Part shown: positions 10,855-21,722 of the stretch, piece by piece
Layout: each line of letters starts with the position of its first letter
How positions within the stretch are numbered: the stretch's first letter is position 1
NCBI GenBank assembly: GCA_021401465.1
Contig: JADDMT010000001.1
Span: 620,001-684,000 of the forward strand
Reading direction: 5' to 3'
DNA from: Teratosphaeria epicoccoides
Lineage: Eukaryota; Ascomycota; Dothideomycetes; Mycosphaerellales; Teratosphaeriaceae
DNA: 64,000 nt
Position numbers and translations under genes: made by a program
Notes under the pieces: generated by a model
Database searches by the model: none
What the model saw: only the letters and a program-made list of their open reading frames with translations
What the model was told of the DNA's origin: nothing

Positions 10855-12197
10855 ATGATGCATACGAAGGCTCAACCTACGACAGCAAGGCTTGGCTCCG
10901 GAATGACGAGCGTGAGGGCAGATCACTTCATGACTTTCAGCGTGGCGTTGGTGGAGCATTGAAGGGCCCGACAGCGGGCAGCTTGAGTGGCTAGTCAGCC
11001 AGGGAGGCACGATGCTTGACAAGAGGGAGAGGCTGGCGAACTTCGAGGCTGATTATATGGCCTTCGGCCGCCAGCCTCTCCACGCATAGACTTCTCCTCT
11101 TTCTTCATATTCTCACGCCGGCTTGCATCCGCTTCAATTCACGATGGACTAGTCAGCACCCAGCGGCTAACATTTCAAGATCAGGCGAATACATCTCCTC
11201 CAACGCATGAAGGCTCTCGTCACTGTGACGATGCACATTGTGCGAGAACAGCAAAAGGAATTTTTACTCACTGCATTCCGTAGATTCGTTAGTCGCCGTT
11301 TTCGGGGCTGGAGTAGCGTCTAAGTGGTCGCAGTCTTGCACACAAATCCTCTGTGGCCGAAGGGTGCGCCAAACCCGTGTATACGGCCGTATCGACAGGC
11401 AAGAGGGCTGCTTTGGTAGCGAAGTGAGATATTCAACCGATCCGAGGAACCGGCTATCGTGGACGAGCCAGAAGATTTGGCATAAAATGACCATACCGAA
11501 TTTTCACTGCAGGCCACGTGTCTCACGATGAAAGATGTAAAGTAGAAAGTTAGCTGGTGAAGCGTGCCGTTATCGCGAACAGACTTCGACCTATCCTCTC
11601 ACCCAGAAACACCCTCTAGACACCAGTGATAGGACCCGTTATCTGTTCAGCCTCTCTGGGCTAAGTAGAATGCACGTCACATTTTTTTAGCCCTCTTCCA
11701 CAACGCCCAGGCATGTGACATGTTTGAAGTCTGCCACTGCCATGACGAGAGAAATGGTCTGCAGGACGACGAGATCAGGAAGAAAGCCTATGTATTATAT
11801 GATAACGGCAAGGATGTGGAGTATAAGGACAATCATCGTCAATGTCATAGCTGGGAGGATTCAATAGACAATGTCGATTGGATCATTTGTATAAGAAGGC
11901 GGCGTGTGGGAGGTGAGATCGGGATCAGTTTTATGAATGGTGCTGGTATAAGTCGAAGGAAAATTTCGCGTGATTGAGGCAGTGAATGATTTGAGGCATC
12001 GGATGGAGGAACGCGGGTGCATCTTAGTGGTCCTCACTATGGGTTGAGTCGTGTCGACGACTGATGCTTCGAGTCCCAATCTGCAATCGGCGCCTAAGTA
12101 TATCTTGAGGATCGCTGGACTGGACCTAGGCAATTGTGCTTTGCCGGAACGCTGCAATATCAAAGCTCGCTTGTACTGAACAAGTCGTACCTGAACT
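10855..12197. other. Long intergenic region, no gene recognised
   Basis: About 1.3 kb between the NCBP3-like gene and the end of the Rim20 gene (convergent). From 10858 to 10992 a second frame reads as coding-like (ending GPTAGSLSG-stop), but no splice site joins it to the gene. The remainder, including a T-rich run near 11684, shows no gene. Confidence 0.4.
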
Positions 12198-14774
12198 TCA
12201 CAACCAATCTTTTGGCACAAACTTGACGCCCTTACTTGGATCCCACGTCCCATTAGTCTTAGGCGCACCTTGCTGGCTTTGCTGCCCGCCAGCGCCGTTT
12301 CCAAACACGATCGGCATTCCCTCCTGCCACGTCGTATTGACTGGCAATGCCGGGGCCGGACTCTGCACATTCATGACAGCAGGCGGCTGCGCATTCACCC
12401 TCTGCGGAGTGGGAGCCGGTAACGCTTCCTCCCGCTGCCCACCGGCCATAGACATCCGCGCAACAGGAGCATGTTGCTGCGCCTGCCGCTGACTGGCAAG
12501 GTTCTCCTTTGTACGTTCCTGGATCCTCATACCTGCCATGGCGGTGCTCAAGTCGTGCTCCAATGATTGAGCGTCCATTCGCCGACCGTAGACGAAATTC
12601 CGACAGTCGTCGCGAAAACCTTGCACGATGCCCGCCAAGTCGTTATAGAACTTGCGGCCCGCGTTTATCTCCTTCATGATCTGCTTGTACTGGGTGTAGG
12701 CGTTCTCAAGCTTCTGCAATGCTTGCTCGCGCTCGGTTGAAGAAGTGTCGCCGCGCTTAGCATTTTGAAACTGAGTATTTGCTTCCTGAACACGTTGCAG
12801 CAGCCTCCCTTGCTCTGCTTCTTCTGTCTTGACCTCGGCACGATCACCATCGTACTTCCTCAGCCGACCGTCGAACATGTGGTCAAATTGCGAAGCAGTG
12901 ACCGGCTGCATCGGATTTTCACGTTCCAGTCTTGCCGCTTCCCGCAAAAGATCTGGATTGACGTCGTCCTCTCTCGCCTTCATCCTCAACGCCTCAACCT
13001 TCCTCTTCCTTCGGCTTTCTAGCCTCGTCAGCTCATTTAGATGCGCTCTCAGTGCATTCGCCTCTCGCTCCACCTTTGCAGTCATCGTCGCTCGCCGGCT
13101 TGATGGGACAAAATCTTCTATATCTCGATCGGTGCCGCATAGTAAGCGTATCAAGCTCTCGGTCTCTTGCAGCTTACTCTGCACAACCTTGTCGCTGCTG
13201 TCCGCTTGTCTCAGGTAGCCATCGATATCCGTCACTTTCTGATACAGTTGTGGCTGTGCTTCACTTGCAGGCGGTCGCGACCATCGTTCCGTCCCATACC
13301 TCCGGCGGGCAGACTCATCCTCACTGGCTTCAGCACGCAAGAGATCAACTCCTTCCTGGTACATTGCTCGATTGTTCGCCTTCAGCTTCTCGGTGTCTGC
13401 GATGGTGCTGTGCAATTGCTGTATACCGCCAGCCTGCCGCACTTCGTCAGCGTGGCTTGCGAGTCCCGGTGGCAGACCCAGGGGCTTCTCCAGAGCCTGC
13501 AGTGAGCCTGGGAGATTCAAGCTCCCTAGGAGCTCGTGTATTCGCAGGGTCAGTGCATCCAACTCCTCTGTTATCGTGTTCTTCACGAGCCTGTCTCTTC
13601 GATCCGCGTAGACAGAAGCTGCCACGTGCACGCTGTATGGAACCAGCTTCGCGAACAGCGGCTTCCCAAGCTCGCCGCGATCTCCGAGCAATTCCTGCGA
13701 GTTCGTGACTTCTCTAGGCACTTTCGATGAAACCATGTTCGCTCGATCCAACACTTTGAGCTCTGACTTGGGCGTCTCTGGTATTAAGTATATGGTATCA
13801 TTGTCCTTTTCTGCTCGCTTCAAGTCTTCCGACAGTCTGGTCTTCAGCCCATTTAGATCGCCGAGAACAGCTCGACTCAACCACCTACTCTCCTTCAAGG
13901 CCTCGTTTGCGCAATTCAGAGCATCGCGTAATCGCGCAACCTCCTCGCCATATCTCCTCTTCTCCAGACAATCGCACGCAGCTCTGTACTGTGCAGCAGC
14001 AGCGAAGTGATGATGTTTTGCATTTAGGTGATGTATCCACTCGCTGCGTATGACCTCGCTCTTCAATGCCCAATCGCCTGCCTCGTTGTACAGATCGCTA
14101 ACCCTTGCAGCCAGCTTGGCAATACTGGCATCCTTCAGCCCATCCTTGACAGCCTTCTGCCAGTAGCACTCTTGACCTTGTGCCAACATCAGGGTTTCCA
14201 GCGACTGTAGAGTGAGTGCGTCCATGTCATCCGGCGGCGAGGCCTTCAAGTCCGGTATGACGATCGTCTTGAGATGGCTGATGACACCAGCAGCGAAGCA
14301 GAAATTATTGGCTGCACTCTTCAGGCCATCTGCCGTGGCTCGATTTGAGGATAGCGCAAGCTGAGAGTACATAGCCGCCAAGTTAAACAAGACATTGGCC
14401 AATTCGAAGCGAATGTTGTTCTCCGTTTGTGGCCGTGATGTCTGATAGCCTAGCGACGGCAGCCAGGTAAAGTCTGCACCGATGTCCAAAGGGAATTTGC
14501 CAGACATCCATACTAGCTGTGCTGAATATTGTTGGATCCTCCTGATGCCGCTTGAATGCGGCTCCAGTGAGTTGACAGCATCTCTGCGCAGTTCATCGAT
14601 GATTCGAAGGTCGTTCGCGAACTGATCCGGGTGTTGATCGTATTTCGTGGAGATGTAGGACTGGATCGCGCTCGACAGAAGCAAGCTATGAGTCCGTCTA
14701 AAGGGCAGGCCTAGTATATTGGACTGCATGGTCAGAGATGCCCAGCTTTGTTCCGTCAGCGTGAGAGACGTCAT
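12198..14774 (-). CDS. RIM20: BRO1-domain pH-response regulator Rim20/PalA
   Basis: Single ORF of 858 aa from ATG at 14774; the conserved start is probably Met16 (MQSNILGLPFRRTH, 14729), which matches other PalA proteins better. The BRO1 domain covers about residues 16-400 (AIQSYISTKYDQHPDQFAND near the start, then the NNIRFELANVLFNLAAMYSQ core). A coiled-coil V domain follows to about 745 (with DRDIEDFVPSSR and EREANALRAHLNELTRLE). The tail is Gln/Pro-rich and ends KGVKFVPKDWL. In Aspergillus and yeast this ALIX relative bridges YPX(L/I) motifs of the PacC/Rim101 factor and ESCRT-III Vps32, so the protease PalB/Rim13 can cleave PacC at alkaline pH. Length and domain order are as expected. 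It diverges from the Crz1 gene. Confidence 0.93.
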   Translation of the reverse strand: MTSLTLTEQSWASLTMQSNILGLPFRRTHSLLLSSAIQSYISTKYDQHPDQFANDLRIIDELRRDAVNSLEPHSSGIRRIQQYSAQLVWMSGKFPLDIGADFTWLPSLGYQTSRPQTENNIRFELANVLFNLAAMYSQLALSSNRATADGLKSAANNFCFAAGVISHLKTIVIPDLKASPPDDMDALTLQSLETLMLAQGQECYWQKAVKDGLKDASIAKLAARVSDLYNEAGDWALKSEVIRSEWIHHLNAKHHHFAAAAQYRAACDCLEKRRYGEEVARLRDALNCANEALKESRWLSRAVLGDLNGLKTRLSEDLKRAEKDNDTIYLIPETPKSELKVLDRANMVSSKVPREVTNSQELLGDRGELGKPLFAKLVPYSVHVAASVYADRRDRLVKNTITEELDALTLRIHELLGSLNLPGSLQALEKPLGLPPGLASHADEVRQAGGIQQLHSTIADTEKLKANNRAMYQEGVDLLRAEASEDESARRRYGTERWSRPPASEAQPQLYQKVTDIDGYLRQADSSDKVVQSKLQETESLIRLLCGTDRDIEDFVPSSRRATMTAKVEREANALRAHLNELTRLESRRKRKVEALRMKAREDDVNPDLLREAARLERENPMQPVTASQFDHMFDGRLRKYDGDRAEVKTEEAEQGRLLQRVQEANTQFQNAKRGDTSSTEREQALQKLENAYTQYKQIMKEINAGRKFYNDLAGIVQGFRDDCRNFVYGRRMDAQSLEHDLSTAMAGMRIQERTKENLASQRQAQQHAPVARMSMAGGQREEALPAPTPQRVNAQPPAVMNVQSPAPALPVNTTWQEGMPIVFGNGAGGQQSQQGAPKTNGTWDPSKGVKFVPKDWL

Positions 14775-16019
14775 GATGTGTTTGCACTTTCTACCTAGTT
14801 CAGCACGATGTCATTCTTCCGACCGCGGGGTGTAGTTCTATATAGATGTACACATATCAACCCCACCACGTTATCTACATCAACAGTTGACAGAGTGCCT
14901 CTCGAAGAGAGCGATCCCAGAAACATTTCTCTACAGAAGTGTGGGATGGCATCGATTGTATTGATCATTAAGGATTGAGGAGCATCGATATGGAGCCTTT
15001 AAGCTCAACAAGACTGACGAGGTATCCAAATGTCTGAGCCATCGTGCATGCTGCTCGGCGACTGAGGCGTCGGCCGAGTATGCGACTGGATGAACTTGGG
15101 AGCTGGCAGCGTGGAGGTGAGCTCGACTTGACCCTTCCCTCGAGCAGCCTGGCAACCTCTGGCAGATGCTCTCAGGGAGTCTCAGCCGGGAGCTGCGGAA
15201 CGGAGACACGTCTCCACATCTCGTTCTCTAGCCCATGCAACATGGTTCCTCGCCATATGCTCGCGAGGCACGATCTGGTTCCTAGTACCTTTCAGCAGCA
15301 CTGCCACCTGCTAAGAATACCGGGCTTCATTGTGACCTTCTAGACGAGTGCCCGAATCCTTCGAAGCTTCACTGAGGCTGTGCAATGTTCCAGTTGCTTG
15401 CTTTCCGTGGCTTTTGAGGCTGGGGGCAGTTATTGGCTTCGAAGACACATGTCCATGGCTTGAAATGGCCGGGTAGAGTGCTTCGACGTACTGCTGACGT
15501 CTCTTCGTGGTACATGTATCGCAGAGGATTACATATGGGTGGAAGTGAAGATCGTTCAAGAGGCCGATAATTAGCATCCCACTTAGATATCGCTGTTTTG
15601 GCGCCGATTTCACGCATTCGAATCGCGCTGTGCGGCTGTGATCAATGTCAATGGTCAGCCCGCCTTCCAACAATCTCCGTCTGTGCGTGAGCATTTAGCC
15701 TGACCCTGTTGGTTTCATGCGTCCTGGGTGATCTTGTATGGGTAAGTCAAATACGACATTGACTCCATGGAATATGCCGATTATCAACCTGCTATACAGG
15801 CTTGTTAGCTGGCATACCACTGTCACTGCACATGGGAAGCGATCTTCACTCCGGTCGTGTTCGCGGCTGAGCACTGCCTCTGCTTCTCCTGCTTCGCCCT
15901 ACATCCCTTCCAAAGCGCCTTCCCAACTTGGCCATTGTGCCATCGTAGCAGAATACGGCGGCAAGCATTCCGCCAGGCGCCGACCGTAGGCTGCCCTCTA
16001 GCTTTCGCCTGATTGCACC
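14775..16019. other. Divergent intergenic region between Rim20 and Crz1
   Basis: About 1.25 kb serving as promoter space for two stress-signalling genes. A 127-codon leftward ORF (15694-15311) has somewhat protein-like composition but no recognisable domain and I do not call it. No long repeat was seen. Confidence 0.4.
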
Positions 16020-18473
16020 ATGACTGCGCCGGGATTAGCTACCAGCAGCCTCGTCAGCGCAGCGAGCGAAGTAGCCAGCACCATGGATGACCAGGGACGA
16101 GGCCCCTCGCCATCTGCGTCGGGACTATCCAGCGACAGCAATCCTACAAAACCCACCCACTCAGCCTCGTTGAACCAGGCCTTCAATCCTTCATTTGCTG
16201 GACACGATGCCACATTACCGACCGACCACTTCAGCGGCCTGAATGCGCGAGCACTGGCAGGCAATCTGGAGAACAGCCTTACACAAGATCTTTCACAGCA
16301 AGTAAATTGGTCGCTGAGGCCAAGCTACGGACAGCAAGAGCAGACACTACTACAACCAAATCTGTCGTCGCAAAGCTCGGATATTACCAACCATACTTTT
16401 CTCCAGTCGGCCGGAGCGCACGCACAAGGCGGATTTGGGGCAGGCACGCCAGGCAGCAATCATCTCTCGCCTGGCTCACTGAGTCAGAGCAACTCACCTT
16501 CACACGAGCCGAGCGCCTTTCCCTCGTTTGACGTCAACCAGAATGACTTCGATCAAAACGGATCTCTGGACCCATCACTCTTAGATTTCGACCCAACCTC
16601 AGTCGATCTGTTCCCAACGCAGCAAAGCATCGAAGGCACTTTAGATCCGATGGCAGCAATGCAATCGCATTCGTCAACCCCACCACACCTCCTACCCGAG
16701 ATGGCACCACGGCAATCTGGCAGTCCAAGCCCGAACGCATCACCAAACTTCCAGCAAGCTGGCTTTGGCAACTTTAGCAGACCACGTGGGACTTCAGAGT
16801 CACTTGACCCGTCGAGCGCAATGTTTCCTCAAGGCAATGAGTGGGCGGGTATGGGCGGATATCGAGGGCACAGACGCTCACCATCAGACAACTTCTCTGA
16901 CATTTCATCACACTCAAATCAGAACTCGCCATACACTCGAAAGCTGGACAGCTTCGAACACTCATCGCCAATGTTGAATTCGACACAGGATCCGACATTT
17001 GGTGGCAACGTGGACCTTCAAAATTTCAACTTGAACGAGAATTACGTGCCGCAAGTGCAGAACTATATCAGCCCCGGCCAGAGTCCACAGCCGTCGCCGC
17101 GGTTGATTGCGCAGCAGGACTTGCCACGGTTTACTGCGGAGAACAACTATGGTCTGAACGTGAGCATGAATGGCCAATTCGCTCACCAGAATGGCGGTGG
17201 AGACATTTTTTCCGGAACGGGACAGGAGGCATTTCCTTTGCTCAACAACCAAACCAGCCCAGTCGAGTTCGGCGCGGCAGATCAAATGAGTCCGCCGGAG
17301 ATCAGCATTGACTTTGCCCCTGCTGGTCACAATCCCGTGGAACCCGTGAGGCCGGGCGACAATGTCGATGCGCTGAGCCCTCCTAGCAGAGCCGCAAGTC
17401 GAAACAGGATGCGCGCCAAGTCCGATTCGTATGCTGGATCGCGACCGGCTTCTCCAGCAGTCGGCGGTCGTGGGCGGTCACCATCCCTGCAGCCGCAGAC
17501 TTCGAATGCGAGCGATACACTGAATCCATTTGACAACAACAAACCACCTTCAGGCACCTCATCGCCATCTCGTGGGAGGAACGGGTCGCTAGGTACGCGC
17601 GCCAGAAGTTCTAGCAATGCCTCTGACCAACGCGATTATATCCTGGATCTTGCCGATCCCGGCCGCACGCCATCGAATGGACCTGACAACAAGCGCGTAC
17701 AGAAACACCCGGCAACGTTCGAGTGCAATCTCTGTCCGAAGCGATTCACAAGAGCCTACAACTTGCGCTCTCATTTAAGAACACACACTGACGAGCGGCC
17801 CTTCGTGTGCACAGTTTGCGGGAAAGCGTTTGCACGACAACATGATCGCAAACGCCACGAAGGGCTGCACTCTGGCGAAAAGAAGTTCGTCTGTCGCGGC
17901 AACCTGCAAAGTGGCTCACAGTGGGGCTGTGGCCGCCGCTTTGCGCGTGCGGATGCGCTGGGACGACATTTCCGCTCCGAGGCAGGTCGCGTTTGTATCA
18001 AGCCCTTGCTGGACGAGGAAGCGGCGGAGAGACAGAAAGCGTTAATGACAGAGCAGCAACAAGCTCAACTCGCCGCCGGGTTAGTGTCGCCGCAACCGAT
18101 GCTACAACAGCCGCAAATGGACATGATGGGCTCGTTCCTGCCGGCGGCATTGCTTCAGCAATATCCAGCATTGGCGGGTATTGATTGGAATAGTATTCCG
18201 CAAGGACCGCCACCGGAGGAAGGCGATATTTCAGGGCGAAGCTCGTTCGACGCGAGTAGCGGTGGCGAGTATTACGACGAAATGAGTGACAACGAGATGA
18301 GAAGTGCATATTCCGGCGCGAGTCCGATGAGTAACATGAACAACATCAATGGGATGAACAACATGCAAATGAACATGGGGCCTTCACAAGCTGGAAGAGT
18401 CCCTGGTTTTGGCGTTCAGCCGTATAACGGCAATCGATCTGGTGATTATTTGAGTAATTTTGAAGGACGATGA
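16020..18473 (+). CDS. CRZ1: Calcineurin-responsive C2H2 zinc-finger factor Crz1
   Basis: Single exon, 817 aa, ATG at 16020. The N-terminal 560 residues are Ser/Pro/Gln/Asn-rich. PEISID at about residue 425 fits the calcineurin docking consensus PxIxI(T/D/E), and a serine-rich region around HRRSPSDNFSDISSHS (about 285) resembles the phospho-regulated SRR. Two classical C2H2 fingers begin at about 566 (FECNLCPKRFTRAYNLRSH, then FVCTVCGKAFARQHDRKRH), and a third, atypical finger follows with a longer loop (CRGNLQSGSQWGCGRRF...H...C). This finger block is characteristic of Crz1. The product is dephosphorylated by calcineurin on calcium influx, enters the nucleus and activates calcium-, cell wall- and ion-stress genes. 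The tail is Asn/Met-rich (MSNMNNINGMNNMQMNMG). Confidence 0.95.
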   Translation: MTAPGLATSSLVSAASEVASTMDDQGRGPSPSASGLSSDSNPTKPTHSASLNQAFNPSFAGHDATLPTDHFSGLNARALAGNLENSLTQDLSQQVNWSLRPSYGQQEQTLLQPNLSSQSSDITNHTFLQSAGAHAQGGFGAGTPGSNHLSPGSLSQSNSPSHEPSAFPSFDVNQNDFDQNGSLDPSLLDFDPTSVDLFPTQQSIEGTLDPMAAMQSHSSTPPHLLPEMAPRQSGSPSPNASPNFQQAGFGNFSRPRGTSESLDPSSAMFPQGNEWAGMGGYRGHRRSPSDNFSDISSHSNQNSPYTRKLDSFEHSSPMLNSTQDPTFGGNVDLQNFNLNENYVPQVQNYISPGQSPQPSPRLIAQQDLPRFTAENNYGLNVSMNGQFAHQNGGGDIFSGTGQEAFPLLNNQTSPVEFGAADQMSPPEISIDFAPAGHNPVEPVRPGDNVDALSPPSRAASRNRMRAKSDSYAGSRPASPAVGGRGRSPSLQPQTSNASDTLNPFDNNKPPSGTSSPSRGRNGSLGTRARSSSNASDQRDYILDLADPGRTPSNGPDNKRVQKHPATFECNLCPKRFTRAYNLRSHLRTHTDERPFVCTVCGKAFARQHDRKRHEGLHSGEKKFVCRGNLQSGSQWGCGRRFARADALGRHFRSEAGRVCIKPLLDEEAAERQKALMTEQQQAQLAAGLVSPQPMLQQPQMDMMGSFLPAALLQQYPALAGIDWNSIPQGPPPEEGDISGRSSFDASSGGEYYDEMSDNEMRSAYSGASPMSNMNNINGMNNMQMNMGPSQAGRVPGFGVQPYNGNRSGDYLSNFEGR

Positions 18474-19029
18474 GGAGGATTTGGCTGCCAGAAATTGGAT
18501 TTAACCCTGGCAGCCGGAGCTTTTGGGGGGGTTTTTTTCGTAACTTCACTTGATACCACATATTTGAGCCGCCGTTTCGAAGGGGCAAGCGCGAGCCCGC
18601 GGCTGGCAATTCAGGCAGGCCCTTGGTTGTCTTGACTGCTCAAACGATGACAATACTGTCGCTATATAGAGGCTTGCTCATGATTAGGGCTTGATGCAGG
18701 TTTCAAATTCGCTGCAGCCGGCTGGCATGCAGGTGAACGGTCTGGTCACGATCTGCTTTCTCACGGCCCAGCGATTATCCCTGTCCAATCTGCGCTCTCG
18801 GTCCCGTCGGCCATAGATACGGGTACTGGGGCACGTAAGGAAGGTGCAACTCCTGACACTCGAACTCATTGATTGAGCATCAACGTAAGTCGTGAGCATC
18901 GTATATCGCGAATCCGCTTGCTGGCCCGGATGTGCCTCTTTCTACCACAACACGCCCGTCCTTTCTGCCTCGACCTCAGCCTTCAATCTTTCGCTCCCGC
19001 TAGAAGTCAGCATTTTCTGAAACCATTGT
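18474..19029. other. Intergenic, downstream of Crz1
   Basis: About 550 bp. A G-run/T-run junction (seven-plus G then seven T) at about 18524-18538 lies in the Crz1 3' UTR. No gene recognised. Confidence 0.4.
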
Positions 19030-19611
19030 TGCCTCCGCGGCCCAACGAGCACTTAGAGATACTGGCGCTGGCCTCTGGCCTATGAGAATCTTCTCAATCT
19101 TGGCTCAGGGCAATTTCTCCAGCTCGTAGGCAGTCATGAACATGCCGCTCACCACGATTTGGTCGACCGTTGTAAGCTCTTCCTTCCTCTTCACGGACTC
19201 CACAGGATCCTGAAATCCATGCCGCTTGCTCCCGTGTGTGTCCACCTCAGCGCTGCATCAAGGTGTCCCAGTTGGGATTGTGGTGCCTCCTGCACGCTCT
19301 TATTGCTCGTGGCTGCTTGTTCAGAGGCTGCTTCTTGAGCTCCGGCGGCGTGTTCGTAAAGAATCGAAGTCCACGGTGGCGTCGTAATCGTGTGAAATGG
19401 CCTGGGTTTTGTGCTGACTGTAGAACATTACCAATGTCTCACTGCGGATTTGGCGGTATGTGTTGACGAGTGCTGGTCATGCATATCCAGTAACCTCGAC
19501 AAGCGTTTTTCCTTCTTTTCCTTGGCAGATGACCATTTCGTAGATGGCATTGCGGAGCTCTGGTGGTAGTTCCAGAGAGTGGCATGTCGGGATCTCTGTG
19601 CCGTCTGCCAT
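19030..19611 (-). pseudogene. Decayed paralogue of the adjacent F-box-like gene
   Basis: Reading leftward from ATG at 19611, the frame gives MADGTEIPTCHSLELPPELR and AIYEMVICQGKEGKTLVEV, then TGA (19479-19477), then in the same frame PALVNTYRQIRSETLVMFYS. This lines up along its length with the intact gene at 20544-19921 (DKLPPELRNRIYRLVL ... RPGLVSTCKQIRSESLAIFY). The later exon is also recognisable: NPNWDTLMQR against PNWANLLEWLEA, then after a frame change DQIVVSGMFMTAYELEKLP-stop against DHLAVSAIFTTVHALKHLPW. The stops sit where the intact copy has Arg (TGA from CGA) and Trp (TGA from TGG, 19107-19105). So it carries at least two nonsense changes and one frameshift. A dead tandem duplicate. 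Confidence 0.8.
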
Positions 19612-19920
19612 GTTTGCAATGGTTTTGATTGTCTCTCAGTGAGGAAGGACTGGAATGGTTTCGGCGTGACGAGAAAAGCCGACGCGGAATGACAAGCTAG
19701 CAGATGCGTGAGGAGCGAAATTTACCTTTCAGCAGACGCGCGATACCGTGGTCGGCACGCCGAGGATGCCAACAGCACGATCCGTAGGTACTTGTCCACT
19801 CGCGCTCGGCACATCAACCTCGACGACAATCTGTAGCGGCACACGCTTCCCAAAATCATGGTCATCCCCTCCCACTCCTCAGCACACGCTCTCCGCAGTT
19901 ACCCTCGCTCGCGCCATTTA
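19612..19920. other. Spacer between the two F-box-like copies
   Basis: About 310 bp between the decayed copy and the stop of the intact copy. No coding signal. Confidence 0.4.
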
Positions 19921-20544
19921 CTAGTCCAGTCCCCAGCGCCAATCCAACGCTATCAACACATACCTTTGCATGTCGATCAAGCGCTCAACCTCCTCCCACG
20001 GCAAGTGTTTCAGAGCATGCACTGTAGTGAAAATCGCACTTACCGCCAAATGATCAGCTTGCGCTGCAAAGATTGACTCCTTGACAATGGATGCAGGCTG
20101 TTGAGGCATTATGAACGACTCGTTGCGATAACATGCCTCAAGCCACTCAAGAAGGTTTGCCCAGTTTGGGAGAAGCCATTCGAATACAGGCAGCTTCACG
20201 TCTGCAAAGTGGTGGGTCAGAGGTCAGTCAATGGTTCCAGAGACCTGCTACTCATCGATGTCCTTACCGCCCAATCTGATGTTTGGTGCATTTGCAGCGA
20301 ACAGCACTGTGCAGCTGCTGTCGTATTCGGCAGTGTCGAAGAAGAAGGTGTTCTCCGCGTAGAAGATTGCAAGCGATTCAGACCTGATCTGTTTGCAGGT
20401 GGACACAAGGCCAGGACGCTCGTGGCCATTTTCTGTCACGATGATGCTGGATGGTGTGCAGAGCACGAGACGATAGATACGGTTGCGTAGCTCAGGTGGT
20501 AATTTGTCCAGAAGCAAACATGGCGTCCTTACGCTGTCTGCCAT
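19921..20544 (-). CDS. F-box/2EXR-like protein
   Basis: Two exons, 20544-20268 and 20201-19921, with a 66-nt intron (GTAAGG donor, CTGAC branch sites, TGCAG acceptor), phase 1, giving 185 aa. The N-terminal motif LLDKLPPELRNRIYRLVL, followed by RPGLVSTCKQIRSESLAIFY, is the pattern of the large fungal family of F-box-like or 2EXR proteins, in which a short F-box-like helix set is followed by a variable region. The C-terminal half is alpha-helical with several Trp (PVFEWLLPNWANLLEWLEA) and has no further motif. Function would be substrate choice for an SCF ligase if the box is real; that is inference. These genes expand rapidly in this class, in keeping with the decayed copy next to it. Confidence 0.72.
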
Positions 20545-20825
20545 GTCTGCCGTTTTGATGGTGTAGTAAACGTTTCTTCGGATTGGCGAAGTGGGTGTGG
20601 CGTCAAAGCAAGTTGATACGAAGCCGGAGCGAAGGTGTAAACGCAGCTATCGAAAGGGGAAGGCGCGGGTTCGTTGGCCAGGAAACAGGCTCGACATTCG
20701 AACCTTCGCGAGACGACCATCTTACGGAGAATCCTCTTGCAAAATTCTAGCAGACTCCCCAGGCTGACAGATCTCCTGTTTGCGTGGAGGGCTGCGCAAC
20801 TCCGTTATACATCTATTTACGGGCC

Positions 20826-21722
20826 TCATGGATGTATCGCCGCCCCTCCTAGTGCCTCCTGTCCTCTCCGATTCGCCGGTACACTCTGGGAGACCTCCTG
20901 CAGATCCACTTGCTGTGCCTCGGGCATTTGCGGCGTCGGCTCCTCCATCTCCATACCTGTGTAATTGGACCCGTGCAGGTGTTTGAGCGCTGCTATCTCC
21001 TTCTCTGCCCACGCCTTCCAAGATTCGTATTGCTTGTCCTCCAGCTGCATGCCCACCTCGTTTGGCCCGGGTCCAAAGAATGCGCCTGTGAGGAGAGCCT
21101 CTTCTCGCGCGACTCTGGTTTCGACCTCTCGCGCGTGGCGGTACCGGTAGAACTCTTTCCGCGCCATATCATAGGAGGCTTCGATGCTGTGGCCCACAGA
21201 GAGGAGGTAGGCTTGTCGTTGTACCACGCTATATCTTTGTCAGTATTCGCTGACTCTCTCGACACTATGAAGTACACACGCTTCGCCGTTGATGGGTCTA
21301 GCACATTGCGAATCATATTGCTGATCCCACACGTCGTCGATCCTGACTCCTTCGTCGTCCACGGTACCCGCCGTCGGCCTGTTCAAAGCATGATCTAGAG
21401 GCACCGACCAATCCCACTTCTCGTGATCTCTTCCATCACTCTCCAGCAACACCCTAGGTCTCGCCAACTCCCAAGGGTGATCGTTGAAGTACTCCCACCG
21501 CAAAGAATCCTCGTCATACTGTAGTTTGATGGGCTTGAACAATCTTGAAGCTTTCTTGCCCGGCTTTTGTGATCTCTGCAGAGGCGGCCGCGTGAGGCGC
21601 TCTGATGGTGGATTTATCGCTATGACATTGTACCATGGTGGAGGGGACTGTATTCGTTTTGCTTGGATAAGTTGCGTTGCATGTCTGTAAACTCTCTGAG
21701 GTGCCAAATTGTAGCGACCCAT
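20826..21722 (-). CDS. RSM25: Mitochondrial small-subunit ribosomal protein Rsm25 (mS23)
   Basis: Exon 1 is 21722-21280 (ATG, MGRYNLAPQRVYRHATQLIQ), exon 2 is 21228-20826; the 51-nt intron 21279-21229 has a CTGAC branch site and TATAG acceptor, phase 2. The product is 281 aa. Family features are the conserved N-terminal block with WYNVIAINPPSERLTRPPLQ, the WEYFNDHPWELARPRVLL segment, and the helical C-terminal part AREEALLTGAFFGPGPNEVG followed by ESWKAWAEKE. Rsm25 is a mitochondria-specific protein of the 37S subunit. It is transcribed divergently from a PPR gene with only 251 bp between start codons, so the two may share a promoter. Confidence 0.92.

Noticed and set aside
10858..10992. Possible extra C-terminal exon of the NCBP3-like gene
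   Set aside because: The second frame looks coding-like, but no donor/acceptor pair of correct phase was found and the main ORF ends in a natural-looking RRRAEDFA.
11680..11690. T-run as a terminator or poly-A related signal
   Set aside because: Isolated homopolymer in intergenic DNA with no gene end nearby on the matching strand.
15311..15694. 127-codon leftward ORF between Rim20 and Crz1
   Set aside because: Some protein-like stretches but no domain and no start context; insufficient evidence.
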